A stretch of DNA of 64,000 nt. It comes from Lineus longissimus (lineage: Eukaryota; Nemertea; Pilidiophora; Heteronemertea; Lineidae). The stretch is taken from the NCBI RefSeq assembly GCF_910592395.1, contig NC_088310.1, forward strand, positions 19,289,501 through 19,353,500, given 5' to 3'. The notes under the pieces are model-generated. The model was given only the letters and a program-made list of their open reading frames with translations, was not told where the DNA came from and ran no database searches. This document shows, piece by piece, positions 51,101 to 61,640 of the stretch (the stretch's first letter is position 1; each line of letters begins with the position of its first letter). A program made the translations under genes and the position numbers.

Positions 51101-53812
51101 TGACAAAGGGTTATTTGTCGAATGCAACTAGTCTATTGCCACTAGTGGGGTACTTCTGTTGAACGCTTGCCACTAGCAGTGACAAGAGGTACTTCATTGG
51201 AATGCCCTATAGCAGCAGGACTGCCCAGAAAGGGACCATCACGTGCGAGAATCTTCAACATCAGAAATGATCCTCCACACGTGACTCCTCACAACCCAAA
51301 AGACACGATCTAGGAAGGCTAAACAACCAGTATGGACACATCAGTCAAGAGAACGCACTCAGTCAGCTCTCAGGGTTGACCGTCGCATCGCTGCACAGAT
51401 ACTTTCGACCTCGACCCATCAAACGGTTGGGTTTTTCTTGGAAAGGAAGACAACATGAGCTCAATAAATCATTTTTTAACACTGACCAAATTAATTTCAA
51501 ACAAGTCTGCATGTTCATTAGTAGCATCAGAATTATTGGGTATTGTGGGCAGAAACTATGTATGTCGTCATGAATGATGAAGCCACCTCACAAGACACCC
51601 TCAGTCTCATTAACATCGTTATTGGACTTCGCAGACCTCGAATCCTATCGACCTTGCCGACTACCAGAAATGGTGGAAACGTCAACATCTTTGGCGGGAA
51701 CCTGTGGGCCTGGGCCATTGGCATACATAGTTGAAGACCTTAACCCAGTGCTACATAAAGACATGAAGGGGTTCAAATAAAACGGAATGAGATGTTTGCA
51801 TGAAACATGCAGACTTGATGAATACAAGGGGAACTGGAATTAAGGTGATTTTCTCTTTCCAAAAACATGACAATACCCATTTTCTACCCCTCATCCTTCA
51901 TATCATGCACTTTTTGATCTTTTTCATCTTCAGACGATATCCGACCCGAAAGATGTGTCATCATAAGAGCATGTCTCAATAGTCACTGCTGCATTAAGAT
52001 CTACTGTAAACTCTTCTCAATCACCTCTGCAAGGGATGGTTCACAGAGATGAATGTAAATCACTGTCCATTGGAATGTGATGCACATTGATCTTTATGAA
52101 CTGTACTGCTGTAACAAAAAAGGTTATTATTTTACAAAAAGGACTGTCAGGGGCGTGACCTAGACCAGCTATTCAGTTCACTGATCTAGTAGTATTCCCT
52201 TCCCTGTCAGTCATTTTCAAACGATCCTTCAAAGAACCTACCTGCCAACTGACTCTTGACGAGAGGTTCTCTACGATCAAACGATAGTCTGTTCTTGTGG
52301 GTGGTCCATACCTGTAAGTGTAATATTAGAGGAAACAACTGAAATAGGAGCAGATATGGAGGAGTCCGACAAAAACTCTCAATCAATAATTGATAAGACA
52401 TTCTCAAAAAATCAGGATTGGATTACTGAAAAGCTTTCCTGCTTAATTCAGGCCAATAGCAGTGACCTTTTCAAAGTTCGTTCTGCATTTTGTGGGATGG
52501 CATCCTCAATTGTTTACAGGAATTGTCAGGTCCAACATCTCAGCTGCTCATTTCAAGTTGGTCGTTGGGTAATATCTTCCAAGGTCAGTTCCTCCCTTCG
52601 CACACACCACTGAACCATACTGCATGCGCAAACTCAGGCCACTGGCGACTGGATGTGTCAAAACAATAGACCAAGTTCACAGTGTGAACCGTGTGAATAC
52701 AGTCTATATAAGAGAAGCTATGTATCCCATCATTATCTTAATCTTACTTGTCACGTCCTCCTCCCCTTCTTCCTCCACCTCTACTGTCGCGTCTAGAAAA
52801 GCCGCGATCTCGATCCCGATACGAGTCCCGTGGACGAGGACGACCGCGGGCAATCTCAATCTGAATTCTGCAAGTAGTAATATGTACATTCAAAACCATC
52901 CTTACTTATCTAACCATCCTCTGGCTCTCCTCGGCCCGAAATCGTCATAGTAACTCTCATGTCTTCGCTCACGGCGTCCACGAGCATGTTCTAAGACAAC
53001 TCTGGGGAAAGAAGAGAAACGGTCGACTCAATACACATCCCGATTTCTGCATCACCGGTTAACACTTGAATGCAGTTCAGTATAGCAGGGGATTATATTC
53101 CGACACAGTCAGACCCAAAGATATTGTCATCATTACCACGATACCGGTATTGATTTAAATGTATGTTTAGACATCAAATCACCCGGTACAGATGTCATCT
53201 TGTCTGAGAATCAAATTAAGTAACGAATGCACAATCTGTTTTCATCAAATTGAACACCAATATCTTAGTATAAACATGACAGATATATCTGCTTTATTTG
53301 TTTGTTGAATTATTTTTGGAGAAAAAAGTATATATAACATCAAAACAGAAAAATTCTAAGCAGTAGTTAATTACCTTTCACCCATCAGCTCCTTCCCATT
53401 AAGTTCATAGACGGCATCATCAGCGTCCCTGTGGTCATCAAATTCCTGAAAATGGTCAGAGAAGGATGGATTTATTGATGAATTTGTCAAATAACTACAG
53501 TACACTTACAAGTACACCATCACTGAAAATGTCTGTAGTTCAGTACACGTTGGGTATTGTCTTCAGGTGTTCTCAGACCCGAAAGATTGGTCATCATAAC
53601 TGCAGTTGCTAAACCCACAACATCAGCGATCACTTCTCCCGACTTTTCTTTTGAGAAGTAACTCCAACTGATTATGTTGGTATACTTACAACAAAGCCAT
53701 AACCATTTTTAAGTAAGATTTCCCGTATCCGGCCAAATCCTCGGAAGAAGTCTGAAATGTCATCTTCATTTGCTTTGTATGACAGGCGCCCTACATAGAT
53801 TCGACTACTCAT
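48134..53812 (-). CDS. SRSF4/5/6 (B52)-type SR splicing factor, copy A
   Basis: SR proteins of this class bind exonic RNA and recruit the spliceosome in the nucleus. Exons, reading down the minus strand: 53812-53690, 53445-53375, alternative 53001-52906 (3a) or 52867-52748 (3b), 52311-52242, 49063-48990, 48778-48650 and 48497-48134. All junctions are GT-AG and in phase, giving 316 aa with 3b or 308 aa with 3a. In the 3b form, RRM1 (about residues 4-72) has RNP2 IYVGRL and RNP1 KNGYGFVEF. RRM2 (about 110-182) carries the SR hallmark SWQDLKD (126-132). The RS domain follows from about 190 and ends in an acidic KGGD tail. The start is the conserved [10 protein letters not shown], with an acceptor (TTCCAG) 24 nt upstream, so a non-coding first exon is likely. 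SRSF4, 5 and 6 cannot be separated with confidence. Confidence 0.94.
50341..50480 (-). other. highly conserved intronic island, SR copy A
   Basis: About 130 bp (GAACCCAGTGGTCGCCGTC through CCAAACAGCCACTTTCC) are almost unchanged between the introns of copies A and B (58395-58530). No coding exon of the SR family is expected here. It could be a cassette (poison) exon, an enhancer, or simply a recently converted tract. A minus-strand GTAAGG donor-like word lies at about 50390-50395. Confidence 0.45.
50470..51195. repeat. intronic hairpin minisatellite, SR copy A
   Basis: About 15 repeats of AGCAGTGACAAGGGGTACTT lie in the large intron between the exon 52311-52242 and the exon 49063-48990. Most belong to a two-part unit of roughly 95 bp that also contains AACGCCAGTTAACTG. 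Many copies include the perfect inverted repeat TGTCACTAGCAGTGACA, so the pre-mRNA would carry a row of small stem-loops. Confidence 0.9.
52748..52867 (-). other. alternative exon 3b of SR gene copy A
   Basis: A 120-nt exon with acceptor TACTTGCAG and donor GTAAGA. It encodes IQIEIARG, then an RD- and RGG-rich linker ([13 protein letters not shown]). It is present in both gene copies (60470-60589 in copy B). It lies 38 nt downstream of exon 3a. Confidence 0.88.
52906..53001 (-). other. alternative exon 3a of SR gene copy A
   Basis: A 96-nt exon preceded by a strong pyrimidine tract (TTTCTCTTCTTTCCCCAG) and followed by the donor GTAAGG. It accepts the +2 phase of exon 2 and leaves the same phase as exon 3b. 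It encodes VVLEHARG, the canonical end of RRM1 in SR proteins, then an Arg-rich linker with ESYYDDFG. If the following 38-nt gap is not removed, the frame meets TAA immediately after the donor. Confidence 0.8.
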
Positions 53813-53836
53813 CTTGAATCAAAGAATGACTTGATT

Positions 53837-54113
53837 CTGGAATGTAAAAATAACAAAGACCAAGTTAAGGGTTGATCATAGGTACCGCTGAGGCGCCATT
53901 TTGGCTAGACTTCAAAATCGTAAAAGCAAAAGGCCCTTTTCCATAATAATAATATACTAATAGAAGTAGGCCTATACATACGTATACTACGCCTAGCCTG
54001 GTAGACTAGTATACCACCTACTACTATTACTAAACTACTAAACTACCTATAGATTAATTACAATAGGTTTTCATGATCAATGACGTCAGACATTGCCTCT
54101 CGAGCCATTGGGC
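53837..54113. promoter_or_regulatory. probable upstream region of SR copy A
   Basis: Lies immediately 5' of the coding exon. It includes AAAATGGCGCC (minus strand, about 53894-53904), which resembles a YY1-type core promoter motif, and no TATA box. The transcription start is not determinable. TAGGCCTA and TACTACTA low-complexity stretches follow. Confidence 0.3.
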
Positions 54114-54240
54114 ATTGGGTGATATGAATCAATAAAGACTAGCAAATGCTTTTATCCAAAACTACATGTACATTTACACTATGTCTTTCTGTACAAAATT
54201 GAAGTAAAAGCATTTGCTCGACTTTATTCATATCGGCCAT
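54114..54240. mobile_element. MITE-like element, second copy
   Basis: The same family as 24297-24424: GGGTGATATGAAT, AAAGACTAGCAAATGCTTT and the inverse end. It carries a few mismatches and a 4-bp insertion, and so is older or more degraded. It lies between the two SR gene units. Confidence 0.82.
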
Positions 54241-54369
54241 TGTCTGGCGTTTAACTGTGGAGATACATTGTAAAGATGGTTTGTGAGGGGGGGTCGATTG
54301 ACCTCAAACATGTGTACATCTTGTGTCCAAAATGTACGTGCGTGCTGCATGCAGAGTCGGCGATCACCA

Positions 54370-54840
54370 ACTCAACTACGGTTTCGAAAGCACTTCTAAA
54401 ATGAAAGAGGAAGTCTTCTTATTAACCAAAATTATGACTTTCCAGAATCTATAGAAATTACTGATATGTTTGGTTAAAACAAAGTTAACTTTTATCAAAT
54501 AAGGCGTTGGAAATTTGAACTTTAGAACACACCTTCCAAGCAGAAAAGAACAAAACAAATTTTCGTAGCGTCAGGTGCGCGCGCACTTTCTCAGAGGAGC
54601 ATACTTCCGGGAAGTTTCACGAGGAATGGATAGAGGGCGCACCTCCCCACACAATCTCCCTGTCGTCCGTCTGTCGAATTTTACATGCACCCGCTGAAAT
54701 TCTGTCAGAGTCAGACTTGGCAACAATGATCACCATTGACGACGCTTGGAGAATGCTCTTCAGACCGGAGCTAACTTCCGGGAAGTTCCACGAGGTATGG
54801 ATAGAGGGCGCAAAATAGATCCACTTTCACAACCAGTCTC
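54370..54840. repeat. dispersed repeat cluster between SR units
   Basis: The first part (54380-54640) matches 2090-2410. The second (54657-54840) matches 46126-46310 and, in part, 43635-43760. Both contain CTTCCGGGAAGTT and GAGGGCGCA. The second part marks the start of duplication unit 2. Confidence 0.7.
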
Positions 54841-55189
54841 AAGGCATGAAATGTCTCTCTCATGACAGCAGCAGCATTGAAGACACAAGACACTCGCAGA
54901 AGAAAGGGGTCATGCCACTGTGATAATGACACGCATCTCACACCTTAGAGGCCTTGGTCTTGTTGACAGCTTAGGATATTATAGTATCGGTCATGCTATG
55001 CTCTCAAGGAGAGGCGACTTCACAGGCCATCCAATAGTGCAATACTCAGTAAAAACAACACCCATGACATGCTGTTGCCGCCGATGTCAAATATCTGTTA
55101 CGTGCATGGAAGGTTTTTTCTTGTGACTTGTCAGTCAGCTGCTGAATTTCTCTGATAAAGCAGGCTCGACAACCATGGAATAACACAAA

Positions 55190-56345
55190 TAACAGAAATA
55201 GATTGTCAAGATTTTATTTTCAACTAAACATCCACCTATAATACATCAGTAAACAAGTTCGCTCACATTGTACAGACCTGCAACAGCCTTTAGTGCCCCC
55301 CCCCCCCCCCCCACTTTTTCCAGGGCAAGACTACTATTTGACTCATAAGACTAGCTCATTGGTCCAGTCGAGGTGAACATACATTTAAAACTGAAATAAA
55401 ATACTTGGGCCTGCGTATCAGGTCGGATCACAAAATAAAAATGCCTGCAACTATTTCCGAGTTACAATCCAGTGGCCTCAACATGCAATGGCTTGTTCTT
55501 CGGACAAAAATCGAAATAAAGTTTGATTGGGAAATAAAAAGGAAATCAATTTTGCCAGCACCTACAGAAAGATCAGACATATCTAATTGTGATCTGGAGA
55601 AAGCAGAGCCTACTGCCAACTTGGACCTTACCAAATTCTTTGAACAGTCCAGAAGAACCAAATTTTTTCTACATGAGTAGCCTTGTTTGCAATAACTACA
55701 TAAAAGCCCCATGATAATAACAACATGTATCGGACAGTTACAAGCCTACTAAGAAAATTATTTACAGACTGTGTCTTTCCTGGCTTATGCTTTGAAAATG
55801 TTGGACCAACAGGCATTTTTTAAACAGTTTTATGGAATTTAAATGCATTTTGAAGGATTTTTGAGTCATATGGTATAATGTCCCAGGTCGTAATAATGAT
55901 TCCTGGTGTTGGCACAACACTTCAAAATAGTCAGGGAAGAGCCCTAGCCAAAGAACATTAATGACATGTAATCATGCAAGTATCATGGAATGGATTCATC
56001 TCACTTCTCTGAACCAAGATAAATAGTCACAACAGAAAATATTTAACTTTTGTGGGATAAAACTTCTGGACATGTGGAATAACAGGGTGAAGACTCTCAA
56101 GGATGTATGATTTTGGCTATATGCGACAGGAGAGAAACAATTAAGATTACAGCCCAGATTGCTGTAATAATCAAATTTGCAGTAATGACGGATTGTCTAA
56201 TGTTACTTCACTGACCTCTCTACAAGCAGAGGTCAACCACGAAACGATCTTCAACCATGAACAGTCCACAGACAATGTGAATGCACAGTAACATTATGAA
56301 CACAGTGCACAGGATATCAGTATGTTTTCAGATTTCAAAAGGTCT
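55190..56345 (-). other. putative 3' UTR and poly(A) signal of SR gene copy B
   Basis: Aligns with 46805-48133 with indels. AATAAA on the minus strand lies at 55213-55218. A 17-bp C-run occurs near 55296-55312. Extent inferred from conservation only. Confidence 0.5.
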
Positions 56346-59300
56346 CTAATCGCCTCCCTTATCAGACCCATTGTCTGAATCATCGTGGCGATCTTTAGCT
56401 GGGGCAGGTGAAGCACTCTTTGACCGCGCTCTGTCCTTATCCCTGCTCTTGCTCCTGCTACGGCTTTTGCTCCTGCTATGACTCTTGCTCCTGCTACGAC
56501 TCTTGCTCCTGCTATGGCTCCTATTCCTCTTGCGTGGAGATCTACTCCTGGAACGAGAGCGGCTCTTGGACTTGCTAGACCGGCCACGACCCCTACTACG
56601 ACTTCTACTCCTGGATTTGCTGCGACTGCGCTTCCTACTGCGACTGCGGGATCGTGGGCTCCTGGACCTAGATCTGGACCTCCTTCTGCTTCGAGAACGG
56701 GAACGAGACCTGCAAGTAAAGACATAGTAACTAAAGGGTAAAGGATGATAAAGACTAGTGTCACTGAGAAACGTTTAATTAGCATCTAAGCCCGGCAATC
56801 TGGAGTTACCACTAAGTGCATTCTACATGTAAATTGTTTTTGAAAAGAACAAAAACAATCCCGACTGACTAAGGGTTTACATCTCATTACTAGAATGTCT
56901 ACCTGCAAGTCACCTCAACTACTTCTAAACTCCTCAAGGCTGGAGATTACAAGTACAGACTTGAAAGCCATAATCAACATGCCACGCAACACACCTGCTT
57001 CTACTCCTGTGTCTACTCCTTCTCTTATCTTCCACCAGTTTGATGGCTCTGCCGTTGATTTCAGTACCATCCAACTTTTCCAAAGCATTCTTCAGATCAC
57101 TGTATGACGAGAATTCAACGGTGCTGAAAAAGTAATTAGCAGATTAGCAGATTGAAATGCAGGTAGAGAACATTCTCCTGAGCCAGCATCCTATGAATGG
57201 TCACCCAAGTTGCCGTTACACATGGTGTTCAGTTCAAGCTATTCATTTTGAATCTGACAATGCATTATATCAAACAGTAAATTGGCACAACTGCCGAGAA
57301 ATAATACAAATCTCTTTCAGACTTCCACAAGTTGCATGGAAACTTACCCTTCATTGCGAACCTGCTTGTGTGCATCAGCGTAGGTGACATCGCCAGCCTG
57401 GCGCATGTAATCCTTCAGGTCCTGTTGAGATAAACAACAAAGTAGATATGAGAACACTTGAATCAAGATGGGTGAAAAGAAGCTGCATTGATTGGGGTTC
57501 AAGCAAGCAAATAAAACTTGATAATGCACACTGTTAACCACCAAATTCATGCAATTACAAAGAAGTTTTTGCAACCTGAAAAATAAAGAAATGCATAAAT
57601 TTGGTGGTTCACAGCACAATGTTTTAAGGCATAAAATTAAAATATATATCCAGAGAAGAACAAGTCCCATCACCATCCTTTAAAGGGCAAACACCTAGCC
57701 GGCAACTGTGACATCTGGTCTTCACTTCGCCACACCGTATTCTTGTCTCGATTGGGCAATTAAGGAATTAATTATGTAGGTTTGGGTAGCAGAGCATGAA
57801 AACAGCCTGCAGTCCAGTCAACCAAGCTTTAGATGCAAGCAATGTAAACAAAACATGAAACACTGCGTTCAAAGCAAGAAAATACTGAGAGAGTGGCACT
57901 GTGTCTATAGTCCTGTTTGAAGCAGGGAAACACATTTCAAGACAATTGTAGCCCCATCTGTAGCTGGGTGACTGAGTGGTTGCCATAAGTAGGCTGACCT
58001 TTGTAGACGATGTGCACCACATACTGTGACAACAAAACTGAACAGGTGTGAACAATTTGCTATAAAAAAATCTTTCTGGTCATCTCATCAAGGTAGTTCA
58101 GCCCCCTTTTTTATGATTTTTAGTTGCAAAATGTCCACTTTAGAGGTCAATTTTAAGTTTTTTAAGACCAGTCTTACGTATACTTAATTCTGAGAACATT
58201 AGAAAACACATATATTTCAGCTTTCCAGAGTAACAGTTCTGGAAACTTATTTTCAAAAATTATGCGTAGAAAAGAATTTCAAAAGATTTGGAAATGTTTG
58301 AGAGCCAAATGATGGGTTCCATTCCCAGTATTACCTTGATCCTATGACACAAGTAACCTAAGCAAACTGCACATTAATTACCTTCACGCATGTGACTAGC
58401 CCAGAGTGAACCCAGTGGTCGCCGTCAAGCACCGGATGGTGGACCTTACATCGCTCGTTCTCAACCAGACACCATTAGCATCACTATGCGAGCCAAACAG
58501 CCACTTTCCATAAGGAGAGCAACTGCCACTAGCAGTGACACAGGGTACTTCTATCGAACACCAGTTAACTGTCACTAGCAGTGACAAGGGGTACTTCTGT
58601 CGAACGCTTGCCACTAGCAGTGACAAGAGGTACGTCAGGGAACAACGCCAGTTAATTGCCACTAGCAGTGACAAGGGGTACCGGTTCATCTTTCAAATGC
58701 TTGCCACTAGCAGTGACAAGGGGTACTTCTTTGGAACGCCCAATATCAGCAGCAGGACTGACCAGAAAGGGACCATCACGTGCGAGAATCTTCAACATCA
58801 GAAATGATCCTCCACACTCCCAACAACCCAAAAGACACGCTCGAGCCAAGGCTAACCAGCCCTACGGACACATCAGTCAAGAGAACGCCCTCAGTCAGCT
58901 CTCAGGGTTGACGGTCGCATCTCTGCACAGTTACTTTCAACCTCGACCTATCAAACAGTTGGGGTTATCTTAGGAAAGGAAGACAACATGAGCTTAATGA
59001 ATCGTTTCTTAACATGGACCAAGTAATTTCAAACAAGTCTGCATGTTCACGAGTAGCATCAGAATTACTGAGTATTGTGGGTAAAAATTATGTATGTCTC
59101 AATGAAGCCACATCACAAGACACCCTCAGTCTCATCAACATCGTAATTGGACTTCGCAGACCTCGAATCCTATCGACCTCCCTGACAACCAGAAATGGTG
59201 GAAACATCACATCTTCGTTTGGAACCTCAGTGGGTCACAAGCATACATAATTAAAAGCCTTAACCCAGTGCTACTTGGACATAAAGGTGTTCCCATGAAA

Positions 59301-61316
59301 TGGAACAAGATGTTTGCATGAAACATGCAGACTTGATGAACACAAGGGTAACTGGAAGGTGTTTTTGTCTTTCCAAAAACATGACAATACCCAGTTTCTT
59401 CCCCGTATCCTTTATATGTCATTTAAAAAAAAAAATCACACCCGACTATGGGTTATCTTAATTCCAGTGTCAGTTGGTGCCAGTTACTCTTAAGTGCACT
59501 ACCCAGGTAAGGAAACCATATTCGACACTCTGTACTATGTTTGGAGCTATCGACCTCGCTGACAACCAGAAATGGTCTATCTATCTTCCCCGTATCCTTT
59601 ATATCTGTCATTTAAAAAAAATCACACCCGACTATGGGTTATCTTAATTCTAGTGACAGTTGGTGCCAGTTACTCTTAAGTGCACTACCCAGGTAAGGAA
59701 ACCATATTCGACACTCTGTACTATGTTTGGAGCTGTTCAGTACACGTTGGGAATTATCTTCAGACGACATCAGACCCGAAAGATGTGTCATCACAACAGC
59801 ATGTCTCGATATTCAGAGCTGAAGCATCAAGATCTACTGTAAACTCTCACATTTGAGGAAGGGAGGGATGGTTCACATTGATCAATGTAAATCACGGTCC
59901 AAACTTGAACAATATGACCCCCTCCCTTAATCCATACATAAAGAAATTGATACTTCAAGAGTAGAACTAACAGGGAAGGAGCATATCAACTTAGATCAGC
60001 TGTTCAGTTCTCTGATCTAGCAGTATTCCCCTACCCTGATGGTTCATTTCAAATTATCTTCCCAAGAACTTACCTGCCAACTGACTCTTGACGAGAGGTT
60101 CTCTACGATCAAACGATAGTCTGTTCTTGTGGGTGGTCCGTACCTGTAATGTAGAGGAAACAGAGTTAAGAGTTGAACAAGCACATTCTCAAAATAACAG
60201 GATAGGATTAGTAAAAAGCTTTCTTGCTCATATAATTCAGGCCAATAGCAGTGACCTTTTCACATGATTGTTCTGCGTGTTGTTGGATAGCATAATCAAT
60301 TCTTTCAAGGAAGTGCCAGGTTCACCATCTTGCCTGCTCAGGACACGTTGGTCGTATGGTAATATCTTCGAGGGTCAGCTGTACGCTCCTTCCCTAGCAC
60401 ACATCCCTGAACCACACTTCATGCGCAACCTAGGATGCATAAGAACAACGTATTATCCCATCATCTTACTTGTCTCGTCCTCCTCCCCTTCTTCCTCCAC
60501 CTCTACTGTCGCGTCTAGAATAGCCGCTGTCACGATCACGATACGAGTCCCGTGGACGAGGACGACCGCGGGCAATCTCGATCTGAATTCTGCAAGTAGT
60601 AATATGTACATTCAAAACCATCCTTAGATTCCATCTTGCCTAACAATCAAATTTTACAAGTAGCACACTATGTGTTTTATCATATTTCACACAAACAACT
60701 CAGTAGGCCTATTAACATGAAAGACATCTGTTTTTTGTTGAATTATTCGATAAAAAATATTTTTAGGCAGTAGTGAATTACCTTTCACCCATCAGCTCCT
60801 TCCCATTCAGCTCATAGACGGCATCGTCAGCGTCCCTGTGGTCTTCGAACTCCTGAAAATGGTCAGAGAAGGATGGATTTACTTTCAACACAACACAAGA
60901 TAAGAATTTGTCAAATAACCACAGAACACTTACACCCTCATTTCATCACTGAAAATGTCTGTGCTTCACTATGCAGTTCAGTACACGTTGGGTCTTGTCT
61001 TCAGGTGTTTTCAGACCCGAAAGATTGGTCATCATAACTGCAGTAAAACCCACATTGGCCACAACACCAGCTATTAATTATCCTGGACTTTTCTCCTCGA
61101 CTCTTGTGTGAGTCAATGCCACAGTAGGTATCTTCACAACAAAGCTTACTAACATTAACAAATAGAACAAACTAGACATGTACGTGTACTTACAACGAAG
61201 CCATAACCATTTTTAAGTAATATGTCCCGTATCCGGCCGAATCCTCGGAAGAAGTCTGAAATGTCATGTTCGTTTGCTTTGTATGACAATCGCCCTATGT
61301 AAATTCTACTACTCAT
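56346..61316 (-). CDS. SRSF4/5/6 (B52)-type SR splicing factor, copy B
   Basis: Paralogue of the gene at 48134-53812. Exons on the minus strand: 61316-61194, 60852-60782, 60589-60470, 60143-60074, 57421-57348, 57123-56995 and 56709-56346, all GT-AG and in phase, giving 316 aa. Domain order and motifs are as in copy A, with RNP2 here IYIGRL, RNP1 KNGYGFVEF and SWQDLKD in RRM2. The differences I can see from the copy A 3b form are few: V7I, D17H, E31D, D to E at residue 44, and two changes in the linker (R to S, F to Y). The RS exon differs only at silent sites as far as I could read. Copy B has no exon 3a. An acceptor (CATTTCAG) sits 7 nt before the ATG, and a donor-like GTGAGT at 61427-61432 could end a non-coding first exon. 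Confidence 0.94.
58530..58745. repeat. intronic hairpin minisatellite, SR copy B
   Basis: About five copies of the CACTAGCAGTGACAAGGGGTA motif lie at the equivalent position to the copy A array. The shorter array suggests expansion in copy A or contraction in copy B. Confidence 0.88.
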
Positions 61317-61323
61317 CTCGACT

Positions 61324-61640
61324 CTGAAATGGAAAAAAAATATTCAAGACCGACTTAAAGAGCAAGTTGACTTCCCAAGACTGGCGTTGTTTTCAATTCA
61401 TACATTACAAGAATGTTTGTTACACCACTCACTTCATCTTCGACCAGCGACGAGGCGCCAGTACCAAAAAGAACGCAATAGCCCTTCCTCTCTAAAGCGC
61501 CGAGCTAGTAATCGAACACACTATTCATTTGAAAGCCCACCGTCCTTCACACATGAAATGCATAAATACTAAAAACAATAGCCAACAGATGCGCGTGGCG
61601 TGTGTGTCACGTGGCTTGACCACATTTTTGACCACCGCCG
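61324..61640 (-). promoter_or_regulatory. probable 5' UTR/promoter region of SR copy B
   Basis: Minus-strand sequence upstream of the ATG holds a possible non-coding exon ending at 61433 (donor GTGAGT). No TATA box is seen. The start site cannot be set. Confidence 0.3.

Larger units (their letters stand above)
46126..61430 (-). repeat. ~8-kb direct tandem duplication carrying two SR-protein genes
   Basis: Unit 1 (about 46126-53870) and unit 2 (about 54657-61430) align end to end at an offset of about 8.2-8.5 kb. The match covers coding exons, introns, 3' flank and the leading repeat fragment (CTGTCGAATnTTACATGCAC, CTTCCGGGAAGTT). Exons, especially the RS exon, are almost identical. Introns are clearly alignable but carry indels and substitutions. 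A segment of about 0.75 kb with a MITE and a dispersed repeat lies between the units. Confidence 0.88.
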
